Shown one piece after another: positions 61,647-64,000 of a stretch of DNA of 64,000 nucleotides; positions within the stretch are counted from its first letter, which is position 1, and each line of letters opens with the position of its first letter. The notes below the pieces were generated by a model. That model was not told where the DNA came from and made no database searches. It saw nothing but the letters and a program-made list of their open reading frames with translations. Both the position numbers and the translations under genes were made by a program. Source of the stretch: Paractinoplanes rishiriensis (GTDB lineage Bacteria > Actinomycetota > Actinomycetes > Mycobacteriales > Micromonosporaceae); contig NZ_BOMV01000006.1 in NCBI RefSeq assembly GCF_016862375.1, positions 1-64,000 on the forward strand, given 5' to 3'.

Positions 61647-62761
61647 CGGTCGCCGGCTCCCGCTCCGCTCTGCTGGATCACGCGCACCCGGGAAGCGACG
61701 GTTGCGTACACCTCCCGGGTGGCCAGCACCACATCGCTCCAGGTGGGCAGTGGCTGGCGGCCGGTCGCGGCCCGCGGGGTGCCGGCCGCCACCCGGAGCG
61801 CGTCCGCCAGCGCGGCCTCGTCGTCCGGGTTGACCAGCCATAACGGCACCCCGTCGCCGGCCATCACGGCCAGTTCCCGGTGCGCCGGTATGAACGACGC
61901 CACGGTCGGGATGCCGGCGGCGAGCGCGTCCGCGACCGCCATGCCGAACGCCTCGTGCCCGGACGCCGACACCGCCGCGGCGGCCAGCGCCATCCGGGTG
62001 CCGAACGCGTCGTCCGGCAGCCGGCCGTGGAACATCACCCGGTCCTCGGTCAGGTCCAGGCGGCGGGCCAGGTGCTCCAGTTCCTCCCGGGCCGGACCGG
62101 AACCCACCACGTCCAGCCGGTGGTCGGCCGGCAGGTGCAGCATCGCCCGGATCACCCGGTCCACCCGCTTGTAGCGCTCCAGCCGGCCGACGCACAGGAT
62201 GCTGCGTCCCGGTTCGAGCGGCGCCACCGCGACCCGGGCCGGGTCGGTGCCGTTCGGGATCACCACCATCCGGTCGGTGGCCTCCGGGAAGTCGCGGATC
62301 AGCAGTTCCCGCTCGGCTCGGGTGACGCAGACGATGCGGCTGGAGCGGGCCACGATCCGGCGCCCCACCGGCCGGTAGATCGGGTGCAGCGCGGCGCGCA
62401 GCCGGCTGTGCCCGGTGCCGTGGTAGTGCGGGGTGAAGACCAGCGGGGTCCGGTTGGTCAGGGCCGCGGGCAGCGCGGCCAGGGCGTGGTAGCTGTGCGC
62501 GTGCAGCACGTCGTAGCGGGCCGCGTGAGTGTGCAGCCAGCGCCACAGGGCGATGGAGAACCGGTAGTTGGGCGCCGCGACGGTGAGCGGGAAACGCCGG
62601 ACCAGCACGCCGTCGATCTGTTCCCGGGAGCCGGTCGGGTGCTGGGTGAGCACCTCGACCTCGTCGCCCGCCGCGACCAGCGCGGCGCACAACCGGCGCG
62701 CGTGCGTCTCCACCCCGCCGACGTCGGGGTGGTAGGCGTTCGTGACGACGCCGATCCTCAC
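61643..62761 (-). CDS. Glycosyltransferase family 4 (PimA/GtfA-like)
   Basis: A 372-residue GT4 enzyme. It begins VRIGVVTNAYHPDVGGVETH, the usual N-terminal glycine-rich loop. FTPHYHGTGHS marks the acceptor side, and CVGRLERYKRVDRVIRAM with the EX7E-type motif SGHEAFGMAVADALA marks the donor domain. It most likely uses a nucleotide-activated hexose on the cytoplasmic side. GTG overlaps the GT2 stop by 4 bp. Confidence 0.9.
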   Translation of the reverse strand: MRIGVVTNAYHPDVGGVETHARRLCAALVAAGDEVEVLTQHPTGSREQIDGVLVRRFPLTVAAPNYRFSIALWRWLHTHAARYDVLHAHSYHALAALPAALTNRTPLVFTPHYHGTGHSRLRAALHPIYRPVGRRIVARSSRIVCVTRAERELLIRDFPEATDRMVVIPNGTDPARVAVAPLEPGRSILCVGRLERYKRVDRVIRAMLHLPADHRLDVVGSGPAREELEHLARRLDLTEDRVMFHGRLPDDAFGTRMALAAAAVSASGHEAFGMAVADALAAGIPTVASFIPAHRELAVMAGDGVPLWLVNPDDEAALADALRVAAGTPRAATGRQPLPTWSDVVLATREVYATVASRVRVIQQSGAGAGDR

Positions 62762-63600
62762 CGGGTCCGCCCAGCCGCACGATGATCCGCCGCGCGGTGG
62801 GCGGAGGTGCGGCGGCGCTGCGGCCACTCCCGGGCGATGGTCCGCAGCACCCGCAGGCCGTCGGTCACCGCGTTCAGGTTGCTCTCGCCGTGGATCCGGG
62901 CCTGCTCGAAGCTGGCCACCTCGACGATGTGCAGCCGGGCCCGGGCGGCCCGCAGGTTGAGCAGCGTCTCGATCTCGAAGCCGTCCCCCCACAGGCGTCC
63001 GTCCCGGCCGGTCGGCGCCGGCGAGGTGCTGTCCAGCGCGAAGACGTCGAGATGCCGGGCCCAGAACGCGTTGTAGCCGTAGCAGAGATCGCTGTAGCGG
63101 GTCCGGAACAGGACGTTGACCAGCAGGCTGAGGCACTTGTTGCCGAGCGAGCGCAGCCGGGTGATGTCGGCGCTGCCGCCGCTCTGCAGGAATCGCGACC
63201 CCTTGGCGAAGTCCGCGCCGCTGCGCAGCGCCGCGATGAAGCTCGGGATCTCCTTGGGATCGGTCGAGCCGTCCGCGTCGATCATCACCAGGATGTCGCC
63301 GGTAGCGGCCGCAAAACCGCAGGCCAGCGCGTTGCCCTTGCCACGGCGGTTCTGCTGGACCACGCGGATGCCGGGCATCAGCCGGCGGGCGACGTCGACC
63401 GTGTCGTCGGTGGACCCGCCGTCGACCAGGATGACCTCGTCGACCTCGGGCAGCCGCGCCATCACGTGCGGCAGGTTTCGCGCCTCGTTCAGGGCGGGAA
63501 TGATCACACTGACCAGTGGCTCACTCGCATGGGCCACCGCGGGCAGCGGCAGCTCGGTTCCCGTCCCGGCGGTCGGTGGAACGTAGGGGACCGTGGACAT
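62758..63600 (-). CDS. Glycosyltransferase family 2 (polyprenyl-phosphate sugar synthase-like)
   Basis: A 280-residue GT-A enzyme. Nucleotide-sugar-binding D60 lies in LVDGGSTDDT, and the metal site is D108-A-D110 in MIDADGSTD. QNRRGKGNALACG resembles the DPM1/Ppm-type synthases that load a sugar onto polyprenyl phosphate. There are no membrane segments, so it would act at the inner face. It is the first gene of the operon, with GGAG before the ATG, and may feed the GT-C enzyme two genes downstream. Confidence 0.9.
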   Translation of the reverse strand: MSTVPYVPPTAGTGTELPLPAVAHASEPLVSVIIPALNEARNLPHVMARLPEVDEVILVDGGSTDDTVDVARRLMPGIRVVQQNRRGKGNALACGFAAATGDILVMIDADGSTDPKEIPSFIAALRSGADFAKGSRFLQSGGSADITRLRSLGNKCLSLLVNVLFRTRYSDLCYGYNAFWARHLDVFALDSTSPAPTGRDGRLWGDGFEIETLLNLRAARARLHIVEVASFEQARIHGESNLNAVTDGLRVLRTIAREWPQRRRTSAHRAADHRAAGRTR

Positions 63601-63646
63601 GACTGTTCTCCAAGGCTCGGTCGTGCAGTGCGGTGGGGCAGGCGGC

Positions 63647-63682
63647 GCCGCCGGTGCCGGTCAGGTCCGCGGCACCGGCGGC
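63647..63682 (-). terminator. Hairpin terminator after the lectin-like gene
   Basis: GCCGCCGGTGCCG (63647-63659) pairs perfectly with 63670-63682 across a 10-nt loop. It lies 9 bp after the minus-strand stop of the lectin-like gene and before the GT2 gene, so it separates the two transcripts at least in part. Confidence 0.65.
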
Positions 63683-63691
63683 ATCGTGTGG

Positions 63692-64000
63692 TCAGGCGCC
63701 GGAGCCCTCGACCGTCCAGGAGTAGATGTCCTGCTTCGAAAGCGCGGTGCCGGTGGCGGCCGTGAAGCCGACCCACGCCGCGTCCGTGCCGACCTCGTCG
63801 GCCAGGTCGACGGTGGTGGCCAGCGCCAGTTCCTCGGTGGAACCGGCGTGCAGCGACTGCACGAAGATCTGGAGCGCGAACGTCTCGGCGTTGTAGGCGA
63901 CCCGGGCCATGAACGGCTTGCCGTACAGCGGGATCTGCGGCTCACCGACCGCCGAGTGGTGGTCCGGGTCGCCACCGAGCACCACGGCCAGGTGGTTGCT
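63692..64000 (-). CDS. L-type (legume-like) lectin domain protein, 5' truncated by window edge
   Basis: The last 102 residues of a protein whose start lies beyond the window. NHLAVVLGGDPDHHSA, then YGKPFMARVAYNAETFALQI and the closing GTDAAWVGFTAATGTALSKQ with DIYSWTVEGSG match the C-terminal half of L-type lectin sandwiches found in secreted actinobacterial proteins. The canonical Ca-binding Asp/Asn set cannot be confirmed. It may bind the glycan made by the adjacent operon or another polysaccharide. Confidence 0.6.
   Translation of the reverse strand, partial: SNHLAVVLGGDPDHHSAVGEPQIPLYGKPFMARVAYNAETFALQIFVQSLHAGSTEELALATTVDLADEVGTDAAWVGFTAATGTALSKQDIYSWTVEGSGA

Overview
The window is chromosomal DNA from a high-GC actinobacterium, most likely a Micromonosporaceae member (Actinoplanes-like). 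This is inferred from GC-rich coding DNA, frequent GTG/TTG starts, F420-type oxidoreductases, LAL and NarL regulators, secreted multi-domain glycanases, an aerobic cobalamin pathway and many start codons that sit 6-7 nt after a TANNNT -10 box (leaderless mRNAs). I see no rRNA, tRNA, prophage, complete insertion sequence or CRISPR array.

Layout. 0-8.9 kb: rnhA, a MarR/TIGR03086 divergent pair, an epoxide hydrolase, a DUF3558-like lipoprotein, a YjbR protein, a repeat-rich membrane-anchored protein, a large LAL regulator and a DUF4242 protein. 9.1-13.3 kb: a LacI regulator and a sugar ABC importer (lipoprotein plus two permeases joined by 4-bp overlaps). 13.4-17.1 kb: small membrane protein, LigD-type polymerase, SUKH-like protein and a two-component pair. 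17.1-22.1 kb: a 718-bp intergenic region with repeats and a LacI-type operator, then a secreted GH92 alpha-mannosidase and a PPOX protein. 22.2-29.0 kb: a PAS-GGDEF-EAL protein, an ornithine-decarboxylase-like enzyme coupled to an MFS exporter, and a second MFS exporter with an apparent upstream leader ORF. 29.1-33.3 kb: secreted GH16 glucanase, F5/8C-DUF1996 protein and a second LacI regulator. 33.3-36.5 kb: TPR-like protein, truncated Hsp70-like protein and an LLM oxidoreductase. 37.1-43.8 kb: a Dpp/Opp-type ABC operon that ends with a membrane-anchored CBM6 protein. 43.8-53.5 kb: dinB, then cobF, cobN (behind a cobalamin riboswitch), cobG, cobH and a cobI-cobJ fusion. 53.6-64 kb: a secreted GH5-like protein facing a seven-gene minus-strand glycan assembly operon (GT4, GT4, flippase, unknown membrane protein, GT-C enzyme, GT4, GT2), then a lectin-like gene cut by the window edge.

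How parts connect. Near-identical palindromes around TGACATCGATGTCA lie before the first lacI, before its ABC importer and before the GH92 gene, suggesting one mannoside regulon. AGCGCT-centred sites resembling the CebR/CelR operator lie around the GH16/DUF1996/LacI group, with one more in the long leader of the Dpp operon. The cob genes use the aerobic route (cobG, cobF). Cobalamin should repress cobN through the riboswitch, while cobG-cobH-cobIJ appears to run divergently from its own leaderless promoter.

Other signals: a family of related intergenic repeats in three places (about 1.7, 17.2 and 45.8 kb), and several minisatellites inside coding regions, each in a likely linker or low-complexity segment.
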